Shown here one piece after another: positions 26,143 to 35,700 of a DNA stretch of 64,000 bases. Positions within the stretch are counted from its first letter, which is position 1, and every line of letters starts with the position of its first letter. Both the position numbers and the translations under genes were made by a program. The DNA lies in IMG/VR virus record IMGVR_UViG_3300042893_001103, positions 1 through 64,000 of that record; one strand, given 5' to 3'. The notes below the pieces were generated by a model. The model did no database searches and was not told where the DNA came from. It was given only the letters and a program-made list of their open reading frames with translations. The DNA comes from a virus.

Positions 26143-26432
26143 CCTCTTTTGGCTAAACCCAGGTCAAATGCAAGTTGAGGATAGTTTCCTATACGGGTGT
26201 GACAGGGGCGACATACAGCCATCAGATTATCTTCTTCAAGAATAGAGCCACCCTGGGAGCGGCGAACTATTTCGTGAATATCCTGCGAAGAACGACGCAC
26301 ATACGTTGCAAGTCCGTCATGTTCGGCAAATACTGGACAGGCTTCGCATAGTGGTCTCTCTTCAAGAAGTTTCTCCACAAGGGGCCTACGGAGTCTATAT
26401 TCCGCTTCTTTTTTCTTTGACCTGTGACGCAC
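26130..26432 (-). CDS. HNH endonuclease
   Basis: A 100-residue protein with the HNH pattern: C-E-A-C after residue 30, then D-I-H-E-I-V-R-R-S-Q-G-G (first His), E-D-N-L-M-A-V-C (Asn), and C-R-P-C-H-T-R-I-G-N-Y-P (last His with a C-x-x-C zinc pair). Small HNH nucleases near the terminase help DNA packaging in several phages, which fits the location about 2.6 kb from the terminase. It may equally be a junction- or homing-type enzyme. Confidence 0.8.
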   Translation of the reverse strand: MRHRSKKKEAEYRLRRPLVEKLLEERPLCEACPVFAEHDGLATYVRRSSQDIHEIVRRSQGGSILEEDNLMAVCRPCHTRIGNYPQLAFDLGLAKRGWER

Positions 26433-26476
26433 GGACAGAGTCTAGTTCAATTTATAACCAGTAGACGAGATGCGTA

Positions 26477-26983
26477 CTACAAATTTCTTTCATTAATGTC
26501 ATCAAATTCCCAGTTGCCATTTATTGCAGCCCATAAAGCCCTGTCAATTGATGTGTCCTCAAGGTCGTATTCTCGTAAAAGGTTTTTATGTTTAATGATT
26601 GCATTTTCAAGAAACGAAGCCCTACCCCAGCCGTCGGAAGATACTGTTTCTCCGGTTTCTATCATTGTCATAACTTCATCAAGGCGATGATTTACATAGA
26701 ATTTAAATCTGTCAATCTTTTTTATTCGGTGCTGATATTCACGAGCCGCTTCAGCAGCAAGTCTCTCGCCACTCCTGCCCATTGACAAATATCTTTCAGC
26801 ATCGGCATCGGCATCGTCCTTTATGCCCTCAATCTGAATGTCAAGGTTTTCAACCAAAAGAAGCAAACCGTCTTTCCATCTGTGCCAATTTTCAGGCTCA
26901 AGAAGGATTTGTTTCTGAACGGAAGAAAGTTTGTTTTTAACTTCCTCAGATACCATTCGTGCGAATACGTCGTCGTTAATCAT
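26477..26983 (-). CDS. Unknown helical protein in recombination cluster
   Basis: A 168-residue protein starting at the ATG at 26981-26983, which forms an ATGA overlap with the stop of the upstream nuclease gene. Two further upstream Met codons (26992, 27001) are in frame but would increase the overlap. The protein is helical, with R-L-A-A-E-A-A-R-E-Y-Q-H-R-I-K-K-I-D-R and a C-terminal acidic L-E-D-T-S-I-D-R-A-L-W-A-A-I. No domain is recognised; position between a Cas4-like nuclease and HNH suggests a DNA-handling partner. Confidence 0.5.
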   Translation of the reverse strand: MINDDVFARMVSEEVKNKLSSVQKQILLEPENWHRWKDGLLLLVENLDIQIEGIKDDADADAERYLSMGRSGERLAAEAAREYQHRIKKIDRFKFYVNHRLDEVMTMIETGETVSSDGWGRASFLENAIIKHKNLLREYDLEDTSIDRALWAAINGNWEFDDINERNL

Positions 26984-27738
26984 GACCGCCATGCAGGACA
27001 TATCTTTTTAAAGGAACACCAATTACAGAGTATTGATTTGTTTGGTTCAAACTCGCCAGTCTCGCACTTTATGTCTATTTTCTTTTTTGTCTCAGTCACG
27101 GTTGCTTCAACTTTGTAAAGGTCTTCCTCGGTTACTGCCTGACTAAACTGAACGCCGTCTTTTAGATACAGGAGTTCAACTGTAGTTGCTTTACCAACGC
27201 CTGTTGATTCAAGCAAATGAGAGTAAATCAAGAGTTGAAAAAACTTATCGCTAATCCAGTTTTTCTTTGGGGTTTTACCAGTTTTATAGTCCGAAATAGT
27301 AAAACCAGTTTCGTTCTTGTCAAATCTATCTATAAACCCCTTGATACGAACTCCGCCTATTTCGCCATTTAGTTCATGCTCAAGACCTATTGGGGCAACA
27401 AGGGTAGGTTCTTCTATTCTCCACAGGTTCTGAATGCACCACCAGGATTTCCACCTAAACATACGCAATGCTTCGTCGCCACGAACCCACGGCTTAACTC
27501 TGTCGCTCCACCCATTTTCCCATAGTTGGGCCGCTATGAGTTTTGCTTCGTCCTGCGTTCTCTCTTCGTGATTGCAGTGATAAAGAGTTTCTAGAACATC
27601 GTGCACAAAGTTACCCATCAGGGTTGCTTCTGTTGGGTCGTCTTTAAGCATGTCAATTTTTGAATACTTAAATTTTAATGGACACTGCTCAAAGGTCCCC
27701 ATTGACGATGGGGACAAATGTGGCGGAGGGGTAAACAT
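26980..27738 (-). CDS. PD-(D/E)XK nuclease, Cas4/RecB-like
   Basis: A 252-residue protein. It has a Cas4/RecB-type core: L-S-P-S-S-M-G-T-F-E-Q-C-P-L-K-F-K-Y at the start (first Cys), G-N-F-V-H-D-V-L-E, then I-K-G-F-I-D-R-F-D with a motif-II Asp, and I-S-D-Y-K-T-G-K (motif III with the catalytic Lys), followed by Q-L-L-I-Y-S. The end C-N-W-C-S-F-K-K-I-C supplies the remaining Cys residues of a 4Fe-4S site. Such proteins act as 5'-3' exonucleases that pair with single-strand annealing proteins; the next gene upstream is a Rad52-type annealer, one base away. Confidence 0.85.
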   Translation of the reverse strand: MFTPPPHLSPSSMGTFEQCPLKFKYSKIDMLKDDPTEATLMGNFVHDVLETLYHCNHEERTQDEAKLIAAQLWENGWSDRVKPWVRGDEALRMFRWKSWWCIQNLWRIEEPTLVAPIGLEHELNGEIGGVRIKGFIDRFDKNETGFTISDYKTGKTPKKNWISDKFFQLLIYSHLLESTGVGKATTVELLYLKDGVQFSQAVTEEDLYKVEATVTETKKKIDIKCETGEFEPNKSILCNWCSFKKICPAWRS

Positions 27739-28479
27739 TTATTGACCGTCGTTAATGCTGTACAAAATACACTGCTCAATAAGGGCGTGTAGGTCAACAA
27801 CGGTTGCTGTTGTCTTTGTTGGTTTTGGTCTATCCCCAGCATGCTCAATCCAGAAAGAATTCAGTTTTGTCTTCATTTCTGAAGTCAAACCCTTAGACAG
27901 GCTGACGAACTGTTCCCACAATTCTTCAATCATCGGGTCAATAGAAACTTCTGCTTCAATTTCCATTGCCTCTTCTGAGCGAGCAAGGTAAAGACCAATG
28001 CCAAGCGCTTGAGCGGCTTTTTTCAATGCGTCAGAAACAGCCCCCTTGAATTCGTCACCGAGGTCAACAATATCGCCAGCCTTTGTACGCTTAATCTTCT
28101 GACCACCAAATCCGTCTTTCACAACGTTGATAAAGTCGTCTTTTGAAAGCACGCTGAGACGTACGTGAGCAACAATAAATTCTGGGTCAAGAGCATCACG
28201 TTCACACTTGATGATTTCATATGCCCAACCGTCAAATCCAAGAACTTTATTAAGTCGTGAAATTACTTCGCTGACAGGAATGTAAGTTAGGGAAGTTCCG
28301 CCTTTTTTGAGTTGACGTTCAACTTCTTTGGGAAACGGCTCGTTTAAAGATGCTTGAATATCGTTTCTCCCAGCAATTGCCTTAATGCGAAGTTCTTCTT
28401 GACGACGCAACCACACATCTACATCAATCATATTTTCTTCAGTCTCAGTATTGTCTAGAGCAATTTTTTTAGCAGTCAT
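27739..28479 (-). CDS. Rad52/Rad22-type single-strand annealing protein
   Basis: A 246-residue protein whose residues about 45-170 match the Rad52 core: Y-I-P-V-S-E-V-I-S-R-L-N-K-V-L-G-F-D-G-W-A-Y-E-I spaced over the first helix and strand, then V-A-H-V-R-L-S-V-L, then G-D-E-F-K-G-A-V-S-D-A-L-K-K-A-A-Q-A-L-G-I-G-L-Y-L. It is likely a ring-forming annealase for phage recombination and repair, working with the adjacent nuclease. The C-terminal part (residues 170-246) is a less conserved helical tail. Confidence 0.85.
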   Translation of the reverse strand: MTAKKIALDNTETEENMIDVDVWLRRQEELRIKAIAGRNDIQASLNEPFPKEVERQLKKGGTSLTYIPVSEVISRLNKVLGFDGWAYEIIKCERDALDPEFIVAHVRLSVLSKDDFINVVKDGFGGQKIKRTKAGDIVDLGDEFKGAVSDALKKAAQALGIGLYLARSEEAMEIEAEVSIDPMIEELWEQFVSLSKGLTSEMKTKLNSFWIEHAGDRPKPTKTTATVVDLHALIEQCILYSINDGQ

Positions 28480-28481
28480 TG

Positions 28482-28979
28482 TTATTTTTCACCTTTTGTA
28501 TAGATAGCGATATTTGTTTTTGGTTCACCAACTTCGCAGTACTGGTCTGCGTTGATGCCTAAGTCGTTTAGTGCGCCAACACGCCAGTACGAGGGTTGGA
28601 CATAATCAAGTATTCTATTGACAATTTCTTCAGTTGACAACGTCACTTCGCCAGTATCCATATCAACGGAAGACTGCTGAAGTCGTTCAAACACTTGCAT
28701 CATAAGGCCTTTGCTGTCCCATGATTTACGAGCAGAGCCAACTTTGCATTTGATTTCAGCACCGGTACTAAGTGTTAATTCTGTCTTCTTTTCGGACTGC
28801 ATTTTGTCAACCATCTTGGTTGCAAACGAATCGTAAATTGAAGCAATATCTTTCTTTACGTGGTTAAGCATTACAAGATGCTCAGACCAGACGTCAAGGT
28901 CGGCTTCGGTGACGCCTTCGCTATTGAGGAAGTTGTCAAGGGTTACGAGCATGATTCGTAAATCCGCTGGAGTTATCAT
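28482..28979 (-). CDS. Conserved phage protein upstream of Rad52-type gene
   Basis: A 165-residue protein with a helical N-terminal half (L-N-H-V-K-K-D-I-A-S-I-Y-D-S-F-A-T-K-M), a small central segment E-I-K-C-K-V-G-S-A-R-K-S-W-D-S-K-G, and a C-terminal P-S-Y-W-R-V-G-A-L. The combination is seen in phage proteins located near recombination genes. Function unknown. Its start lies about 12 bases from the tandem GGTACC repeat at 28992-29027. Confidence 0.5.
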   Translation of the reverse strand: MITPADLRIMLVTLDNFLNSEGVTEADLDVWSEHLVMLNHVKKDIASIYDSFATKMVDKMQSEKKTELTLSTGAEIKCKVGSARKSWDSKGLMMQVFERLQQSSVDMDTGEVTLSTEEIVNRILDYVQPSYWRVGALNDLGINADQYCEVGEPKTNIAIYTKGEK

Positions 28980-28991
28980 TTTGTTTCCGTC

Positions 28992-29027
28992 TAGTAGTAG
29001 GTACCTATGGTTAGTAGTGGGTACCTA
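28992..29027. repeat. Tandem 16-bp direct repeat with GGTACC core
   Basis: Two copies of TAGTAGTRGGTACCTA at 28992-29007 and 29012-29027 differ at one base and are spaced 20 bases apart start to start. The first contains the perfect 10-bp palindrome TAGGTACCTA. They lie between the terminase stop (which the second copy includes) and the start of the next leftward gene. They could be a binding site for a regulator of the recombination genes or part of a packaging-related signal; the sequence alone cannot decide. Confidence 0.6.
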
Positions 29028-30332
29028 GACGATGATACTGACGATTTTCCTCTGTGGCAACCCCAGGCCAGTCAAATGTGTAAATGCCCCAACAACCGAG
29101 TCAACCTGGTCGTCGTGGTCGCAAGCCTCTGGAAACGACGACATTTCGTCCAACCAGTCGCTCAACCACGTACCCCTTACAACTCTTACGTTTCCATTGG
29201 CTACAGCAGCCGCAAAGGGTCTAGCACGAGTCAATTTATCGCCAGTTGCCCGTATTCCTGAAAAATCAAACCCTGGAACAACGTATCTGGCGTATTGGTC
29301 CACGAGGGCTTTTCCTGACGAACCAGGCTCTTGCTCCATCCTAATGGCAACTCCTCTTCCGTCCTCGTAGGCAGTCTGGGCAACTAGTTGCTCCACCTTC
29401 TCTCCCTTCACACGAGCCCTCTTAACGTCCAAGACGTAAGCAACCCCACCGTCAAAAAGGACCAAAGTTCCAACTGTCCAGTCGGGGTTGGGTGTCTGTG
29501 GGGAAGGTTCGGTGGCTGCAAGGTCCCAGAAACGCACAGCCCTGGCCGCTGACGTGACGGTTGGCACCTCAATACTGTCAATTATTACGATGTTTTCTCT
29601 CTCAAATAGAGTTCCCAAGGTGGTGCTCCACCAGTCTCCCTCTTCAAGCCTGCGCCGTTCAATTGGGTCAAGAGCCTGCAGGGCTTGGCGATAGGAGTCA
29701 GCGTCAATTCCAGGGTTGTCCGTCAGTTTACTGGGAACGAAAATTCTTCCTTTTTCGGTTCCCTCAACGATAAATCTCTGCCTAACCCAGTTTGGAGCAG
29801 GGTTTGAGGCACACCGCATTCTCAATGGAACCTGAGATAACGGTCCTGAGTTGGGGCGGCGCAAACGGGAGAACATGTACCGATAGTCCGATTCACGGAT
29901 TTCGGTGACCTCATCCATTCCAATAAACTGAAATTCTGACCCTTTATAACGAAGGTAGTCGTTTGTGTTGTTTAGGTACCCAAAAGATATTCTTGCTCCA
30001 GAAGGAAATGTCGCTACGTAACTGTTTGCGTTCCAGTGAATATCGTCATGACCGTCTATCCATGTCTTGAATCTATCCATGAGGGCACCAGGGAGCGCCA
30101 AGTCAGCATATGTACGACGAAACAAAATGGCTGAATATCCAGGAACATCAACATATTGCAGGGCTGACATTAAAAGTGCTGAACTTTTTCCACCGCCTGC
30201 GGCACCACCGAATAATGCTTCAATACCATTCGTTCTCAAAAAAACTCTTTGAGTGATAGATGCCTCTTCTGGACAGAATTCAGGTTTCTTTGGTTCTAAG
30301 TATTCAAGAACTTTTATCCAGTCAGTAGTCAT
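29025..30332 (-). CDS. terL: Terminase large subunit
   Basis: A 435-residue packaging ATPase-nuclease. The ATG at 30330-30332 is chosen because AGAAAG precedes it; an in-frame ATG at 30368 exists. Walker A is G-G-A-A-G-G-G-K-S-S at residues 42-51, Walker B-like F-I-G-M-D-E-V-T-E follows the S-E-F-Q segment, and the C-terminal nuclease shows F-W-D-L-A-A-T-E, E-Q-E-P-G-S-S-G-K and D-H-D-D-Q-V-D-S. No small-subunit gene is recognised in the window. It begins the leftward unit, 61 bases from the rightward gene at 30394, so the packaging motor and portal are on opposite strands. Confidence 0.95.
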   Translation of the reverse strand: MTTDWIKVLEYLEPKKPEFCPEEASITQRVFLRTNGIEALFGGAAGGGKSSALLMSALQYVDVPGYSAILFRRTYADLALPGALMDRFKTWIDGHDDIHWNANSYVATFPSGARISFGYLNNTNDYLRYKGSEFQFIGMDEVTEIRESDYRYMFSRLRRPNSGPLSQVPLRMRCASNPAPNWVRQRFIVEGTEKGRIFVPSKLTDNPGIDADSYRQALQALDPIERRRLEEGDWWSTTLGTLFERENIVIIDSIEVPTVTSAARAVRFWDLAATEPSPQTPNPDWTVGTLVLFDGGVAYVLDVKRARVKGEKVEQLVAQTAYEDGRGVAIRMEQEPGSSGKALVDQYARYVVPGFDFSGIRATGDKLTRARPFAAAVANGNVRVVRGTWLSDWLDEMSSFPEACDHDDQVDSVVGAFTHLTGLGLPQRKIVSIIV

Positions 30333-30393
30333 GGTTTTCTTTCTATAAGGCAATTGCACACTAGGCATGTTTTATGCGCTACGGTGTGAGCAT
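30333..30393. promoter_or_regulatory. Divergent promoter region between leftward and rightward units
   Basis: The two long transcription units start here in opposite directions with only 61 bases between start codons. It must hold or overlap both promoters unless leaderless transcripts or distal promoters are used. A TTGCAC at 30354-30359 is the only fair -35-like element, and I find no well-spaced -10, so the exact promoters are not assigned. Confidence 0.4.
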
Positions 30394-30618
30394 ATGAATA
30401 ATTTCATCACTAAAACGAAGTCTGCAAGTGTAAAGAGTATTAAGTTTTTATGGGGGGCGATAAAAGAATTAGCGACTCGCCCATTCTTTGCCAACGTTTT
30501 AATGGTAGGATTTATATTATTTACAAGTATAGGGGCGAGCATGGTTTCGCCTGCTTTGGGTTTCATTTCGGCGGGTGTTACATGCGGAATTTTAGGTTTC
30601 TTGCTAGGTCTTGAGTAG
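30394..30618 (+). CDS. Small two-segment membrane protein
   Basis: A 74-residue protein. The ATG at 30394 (M-N-N-F-I-T-K) is favoured over the ATG at 30367, as GGTGTGAG lies close before it and the extra residues (F-Y-A-L-R-C-E-H) are unlike a normal start. After a basic start, residues about 30-72 give two hydrophobic spans (V-L-M-V-G-F-I-L-F-T-S-I-G-A and G-F-I-S-A-G-V-T-C-G-I-L-G-F-L-L-G) likely to cross the membrane. It starts the rightward unit and ends just before the portal gene. Function unknown. Confidence 0.6.
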   Translation: MNNFITKTKSASVKSIKFLWGAIKELATRPFFANVLMVGFILFTSIGASMVSPALGFISAGVTCGILGFLLGLE

Positions 30619-30621
30619 AAA

Positions 30622-32676
30622 ATGGCTTGGAATAACTTTAATAATAAATCACTGAACAATCAGTCCACAAAGAGCGTCGGTCCTGGCGCTCCAATTGCGC
30701 ACAACCCTGGCTATGCCGGAAAAGCGTATTCTGACTCGTGGGATATTGAGCGTGTTTATAAAGAAGGAATGCAGAAGGTAACTTGGGTTGCTCGTTGTAT
30801 TGACGCAATTGCTGGAAACCAAGCAAGACTCCCAGTGATTCTTAGGAAAGACAACTCTCCGCAGGGTGAGATTATTGTAGGTTCAAAAGCAAAAAATTCA
30901 GAGATATTAAAAATTCTGAACACAAAATCCAATATAGGTGAAAATTCATTTATATTTAGATACAGGCTTTCTTCTCAACTCTTAATGAGCACACGAGGGG
31001 TGTTTATTGAAAAAATTTATGGCAGGGACGGCGGAGTAATTGCTCTCAACCTTCTACCCCCACAAAGCACTTCACCAATTCCTGACCCAAGAAATTTTGT
31101 TGCTGGTTACGAAGTGAAGATGCCAAACGGCGGCACCATAATCATGAAACCAAAAGATGTTATTTGGATTCGCAAACCACATCCATTAGACCCATACCTA
31201 TCAATGACCCCATTAGAGGCTGCTGGTATTGCTGTTGAGATTGAAAACTTGGCAAAGGTTTACAATAGAAACTACCTTCTAAACGATGGTCGTCCAGGAG
31301 GTCTTCTTGTTCTTCGTGGAGAAATTGACGATGATGACAAAGAAGAACTAAAGAGCAGATTCAGGGGAAACATTGCTCGTGCTGGAGCAACGACCGTTAT
31401 CTCTTCTGACGATGGTGCTGACTTTGTTGATACATCCGCCAGTCCTCGTGACGCTGCATATATTCAAATGCGTCAAATTACTAAGGAAGAAATTCTTGCA
31501 TCTTTTGGTGTTCCGGAATCAGTTATCGGAAACGCTGCTGGCAGAACATTCTCTAACGCTGGTGAAGAAATCCGAGTCTTTTGGAACGAAACAATGCTTC
31601 CGCATTTAGAGCCAATTGCTCGTGCCTTAGATGAACTTGACGACCAGCATTACATTGACTTTGACGTCAGGAATGTTCCTGTTCTTATTCTTTACGAACA
31701 GGAAAGAAACAGATACCTCAAGGATGAACTTGGTCAAGGTCTAATCAGCACAAACGAATACAGAACTGGAACTGGCAGAAAAGAAGTTGAGAGCGACCTT
31801 GCCGATTCTCTTTTATGGAACCCAAACCTCACTCCGATTGCAAACACGAAGAAGAAGATGGAAGAGCCTGCTCAGGCCGGTGTAATGGGGGCTCCAGGAG
31901 TCCCTGGGGCACCAGGAATGCCCGGAATGCCAGGAATGCCAGGAATGCCTCCAGGTGCAGAGGGAATGCCTCCAGACCCAACAACCATGCAGGGTGCTAT
32001 GGAACTCGCAACACAGGGTGAACAGATGGCTCAAAACGCAGGAATGCCACCAGTTGACGGTGTCATGTCTCCAGAGCAGGGAGCCATGCCAACCGCGCCA
32101 GCGCAAGCATCCGCAAACTACTCGGCGCTTCAAAGCAAGAGCGAACAAGAGTGGCAAACAAAAGTTGACACAACATTTAACCGATGGACAGAGATTCTTG
32201 ATAGAAGCCTGGAAAGAGTATTTGAGAGACAACAGAGAGTTGTTCTTGAGAAAGCCTCTGGTATTAAATCTAGAAAACTATTGGCAACAGGAGCGCTTGA
32301 TGTGGAAAGCATTTTCAGCGCAGATGTATGGGCTAAACAGATGGACGAAGACATTAGGCCTGTTCTTAACGCAATTATCAATGATGCACAAACAACATAT
32401 TCCGAAAAAAATCTTGTCAAGATGCCGTTAAAAAAAGAAGATATCGTCGCTCATGTCAACTCGCAAATAACCAGAATCAAGTCAGTCAACGATGAAACTG
32501 CACAGGAAATCAACAATGCCGTGTTTGCAACACTTGGCGTACATGGCGAAGAAGACAAGGTAACTACTTTGCGCACTGCTCTTGTTGGAACATTTACCAA
32601 TCTCCTAGCAAAAAAGAAATCGCAAATTGCTGAAGACGAAACGCGTCGGGCGTGGTCAATGGGTTCAAACATCTAA
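30622..32676 (+). CDS. Portal protein
   Basis: A 684-residue portal of the HK97-like family: V-T-W-V-A-R-C-I-D-A-I-A-G-N early, then P-L-D-P-Y-L-S-M-T-P-L-E-A-A-G-I-A-V-E, the typical L-N-D-G-R-P-G-G-L-L-V-L segment, and L-A-S-F-G-V-P-E-S-V-I-G-N-A. Residues about 420-460 are a collagen-like Gly/Met/Pro tract (P-G-M-P-G-M-P-G-M-P). The C-terminal 180 residues are an addition, helical and charged (W-T-E-I-L-D-R-S-L-E-R-V-F-E-R), probably inside the capsid. It forms the 12-fold ring for DNA passage. Confidence 0.9.
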   Translation: MAWNNFNNKSLNNQSTKSVGPGAPIAHNPGYAGKAYSDSWDIERVYKEGMQKVTWVARCIDAIAGNQARLPVILRKDNSPQGEIIVGSKAKNSEILKILNTKSNIGENSFIFRYRLSSQLLMSTRGVFIEKIYGRDGGVIALNLLPPQSTSPIPDPRNFVAGYEVKMPNGGTIIMKPKDVIWIRKPHPLDPYLSMTPLEAAGIAVEIENLAKVYNRNYLLNDGRPGGLLVLRGEIDDDDKEELKSRFRGNIARAGATTVISSDDGADFVDTSASPRDAAYIQMRQITKEEILASFGVPESVIGNAAGRTFSNAGEEIRVFWNETMLPHLEPIARALDELDDQHYIDFDVRNVPVLILYEQERNRYLKDELGQGLISTNEYRTGTGRKEVESDLADSLLWNPNLTPIANTKKKMEEPAQAGVMGAPGVPGAPGMPGMPGMPGMPPGAEGMPPDPTTMQGAMELATQGEQMAQNAGMPPVDGVMSPEQGAMPTAPAQASANYSALQSKSEQEWQTKVDTTFNRWTEILDRSLERVFERQQRVVLEKASGIKSRKLLATGALDVESIFSADVWAKQMDEDIRPVLNAIINDAQTTYSEKNLVKMPLKKEDIVAHVNSQITRIKSVNDETAQEINNAVFATLGVHGEEDKVTTLRTALVGTFTNLLAKKKSQIAEDETRRAWSMGSNI

Positions 32677-32730
32677 TTTCTGTAAATAGCAAAACCTATT
32701 TAAAGAAACGTTAATATCTGTATTCAATAC

Positions 32731-32760
32731 TTGCAATCGTTTGACTCCTTATCCTTTATT
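32731..32760 (+). promoter_or_regulatory. Possible promoter upstream of protease-polyprotein gene
   Basis: In the 108-base gap after the portal, TTGCAA (32731-32736) and TTTATT (32755-32760) are separated by 18 bases and match the sigma-70-type elements at four of six positions each. The gene's ribosome site is TTAGGAGCGAC just before the ATG at 32785. No terminator hairpin is seen in this gap, so it may only strengthen transcription coming from the portal. Confidence 0.3.
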
Positions 32761-32784
32761 ATCAATTAAGACATTAGGAGCGAC

Positions 32785-35700
32785 ATGAGTCAGCAAGATA
32801 TTCAATTTAAAGCCATTCCAGGCCAATTCAACATTGACGAGGCCCAAGGCGTCGTTGAGTGTTTCGTCGCCGGCATCGGCAATAAGGACTCAGTAGGAGA
32901 CGTTCTAATTACTGGAGCATTCACCAAAAGCCTTACCCGCCGCAAGCCCCGTGTTGTTTGGGGACACAACTGGAACGACCCAATCGGTAAAGTTCTTGAG
33001 ATTTACGAAGTTGCCCCAGGGGACAGAAGACTTCCAACAAAGATGCTCAACGCCGGTATTGGTGGCTTGTACGCAAAGGTTCAATTCAATCTCAACTCAG
33101 AAAAAGGTCGGGAAGCCTTCGCCAACGTCGCGTTCTTCGGACAAGAACAAGAGTGGTCAATCGGATACAAAACGCTTGATTCAATTTTTGACCCGAACAT
33201 CCAAGCAAACATTCTAAAAGAAGTTGAACTTTACGAAGTATCGCCAGTACTACATGGTGCCAATCAATTGACTGGAACAATTTCTGTAAAGTCTGACGAA
33301 ACAGCCGAAAAGCACATGCCCGGAATGATGATGCCTCACCATACTGGAATGAACCAAGGTCCAAAAATTATCGTCGTTAGACAGGGTGATGATGACGACG
33401 ATGACGACGACAAACCAATTTTCTCAGAGGGTCTTGCTCGGGCGCTTGGTGACAATGAAAAAGAAAGATTGACACGCGAACTACAAAGCAGAAGCGGTTC
33501 CTCAATTCAACTAGTTTCCGCTACTGAAAGCACGGCAAAGTTCAGAAGAATGACCTCTGATGGTCGTTCTGTAATGTACAGAATCGGATATCACACTCCA
33601 GACAATTACGTTACCTTTATGTTTGGCAAGCCTGAACTGGCAGACGGACAACAACCGAGTGGTTCACGTACGGTTGTTCCGTCACAGATGCCTTCAATGC
33701 CAATGCAGGTCAAGCCTGGCGTGCCAACTGGCGCAACGAACTTCGTTGTTAGTCCTGAATACGTAATGCCTAAAGGTGAGGATTATGAAAAATCAGCCTT
33801 TGACGAAGAACTAGAAAATCTTGCTCAGATTCTTGACGAGACATTTGATGTAAAAGTTGGAAGAACGCTTAGTTCCCGCAATATGTCAAAACTAAAAACA
33901 GTCCTAGAGACACTTCAAGACATTGTTTCATCAGCGGAAAAAGATGTTGAATCAAAAAGTGATTACCTAATTCCTGTCAAACTGGAAAACGCGTTTGAGA
34001 CCAAGCAATTACTTGACCCAATTTTTGATTATCACAGGGTTGAATCTCACGTGACGGAAGATGGCATTGTCATCACAACCGAAGTAACACAAGAATTTAT
34101 AGAGGCTATTGGCGTAGCCGAAAAAGCCCTGGGGCGAACGCTAAGCGGGGGCCTGGGAAAATTAGGCCGCGCCGGTAGGGGCGCGGTAAACTTTGACCCA
34201 AAAGCATGGGACGGTGACGGAGACGGAATCGTACAAGAAGGAACGCCGTACTCACGTCCTGCAATTCCTGGAGTAAACGACCGTGCATCTGGTGGAAGAG
34301 TTGACACCAATGCTGCAACCCGCGCATGGCAAAATCAACGCAGAAGCGGAATGGCTTCCCGTATGGGTAGCGATGACAACGCAGATGAATACGACGAAGC
34401 AATGGGACCACCAATGCGACGCCCAAGCAGAGGTATGGCTGACGACCCAGTTGGTGACGCTGCTTCAGAAAACCTTGATAGAGACAGAAACGCTGGCGCT
34501 GTAAGAAGTGGACTTAGTTCAAGCACTGCAGGTGTTGTCAAAATTGATATTCCTCAAATTGACAATGCCATAGAAGAATTGGCAGCCAAAGACATAGGAA
34601 TGTCTCTTAAAAGATTCAGAGAACTAACAGACGAGGGTCGTCTTCCGGAACGTTATCAAAAAGCATTTTCGGACAGAGTTAAAGTTCTTAATGATATTTT
34701 TTCTAATTTAAGCAAAGAAAAACTAGACGAAAGTCCTGGAAAAGTGCTTTCAGAAATTAGAAAAAAATTAGTTGACACTCTTTCTTCTGACGACAAAGAA
34801 GGCGACGGTTTCATTAGCCAATTTAACGATAGAAGAGAAATACAAAACTTTATAGACGGAATTGAAGAAGTTCTTAACTTGGCTTTTGACGACTATGTTG
34901 ACAGGGCTAGAGAAAATGGAACAGGCGAAGAAGCGGACGACCTTCAGGCCGAGTTGTTGTCTGACTTCACACAATCTTTAAAAAAAATATCCGAAAAATC
35001 AAAGAACCTTTTTGATGCAAGAACAAAATCCTTCCGTGGAACAGAACCAGCAAAAGCCAAAAAGGAATCAGAATCAGAAAAAGAAAGATTATTTGACTTG
35101 CTCAAAAATCTTCTTGACATGGAAGAACTTGCTAGGTACCTAGACAGCACAGAGGGCGTTGTTCCTACGGATGCATTTATTGACAGAATCAGAAAGGGAA
35201 ACATAAGTGACGAAGACCTAGTACAACTAAATGGCTTTTTTGAAGATGCACTAGAAAATATTATTACCCTTGACCCAAGCCTTGACCCAGAAAAATTAGC
35301 AAAAGAATTTTCTGATGCAATTAGAGAAGGTGCAAAAAATGATGAATCAGGAGTAATTCAGCGTATTGCAAAAGAACTGGGTGACGATGGCGTCAGTGAG
35401 GACCTCGTTCAATACCTCAAGGATGGTAGAGAAGGTTCTCCATTCCTTCCGAATAGAGGTAAAAAGGAAAGAGAAATACTTCGCGGCTTTGCTTCCAGAA
35501 CCGGCGGTGGTGACTCAAAAGGTAAAAAATTTGATGTTAGGGATAGAAAACAAAGAGAAGACAAAATCGTTGAAATGTACAACGACGGTGAAACTGTTGG
35601 CGACATATCTCGCTTTTTAAGTTCCCAGCCTGGTTCAAATGGTATTTTTACGGAACTTGCTAACATTCGCAATGTTATAGATAAAAGAAGAAAAGCGGGA

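Noticed and set aside
30372-30659. Leftward 95-codon frame over the small membrane gene
   Set aside because: It overlaps the start of the rightward unit on the opposite strand and has no ribosome site; the rightward frame has a better membrane-protein pattern.
31813-32232. Leftward Trp/Cys/His-rich frame inside the portal
   Set aside because: The composition (C-R-W, S-W-H-S) comes from reading the Gly/Met/Pro codons of the portal backwards.
35134-35145. CTAGGTACCTAG palindrome as a third repeat copy
   Set aside because: It is inside a coding region reading L-A-R-Y-L-D and lacks the flanking TAGTAG; probably chance.
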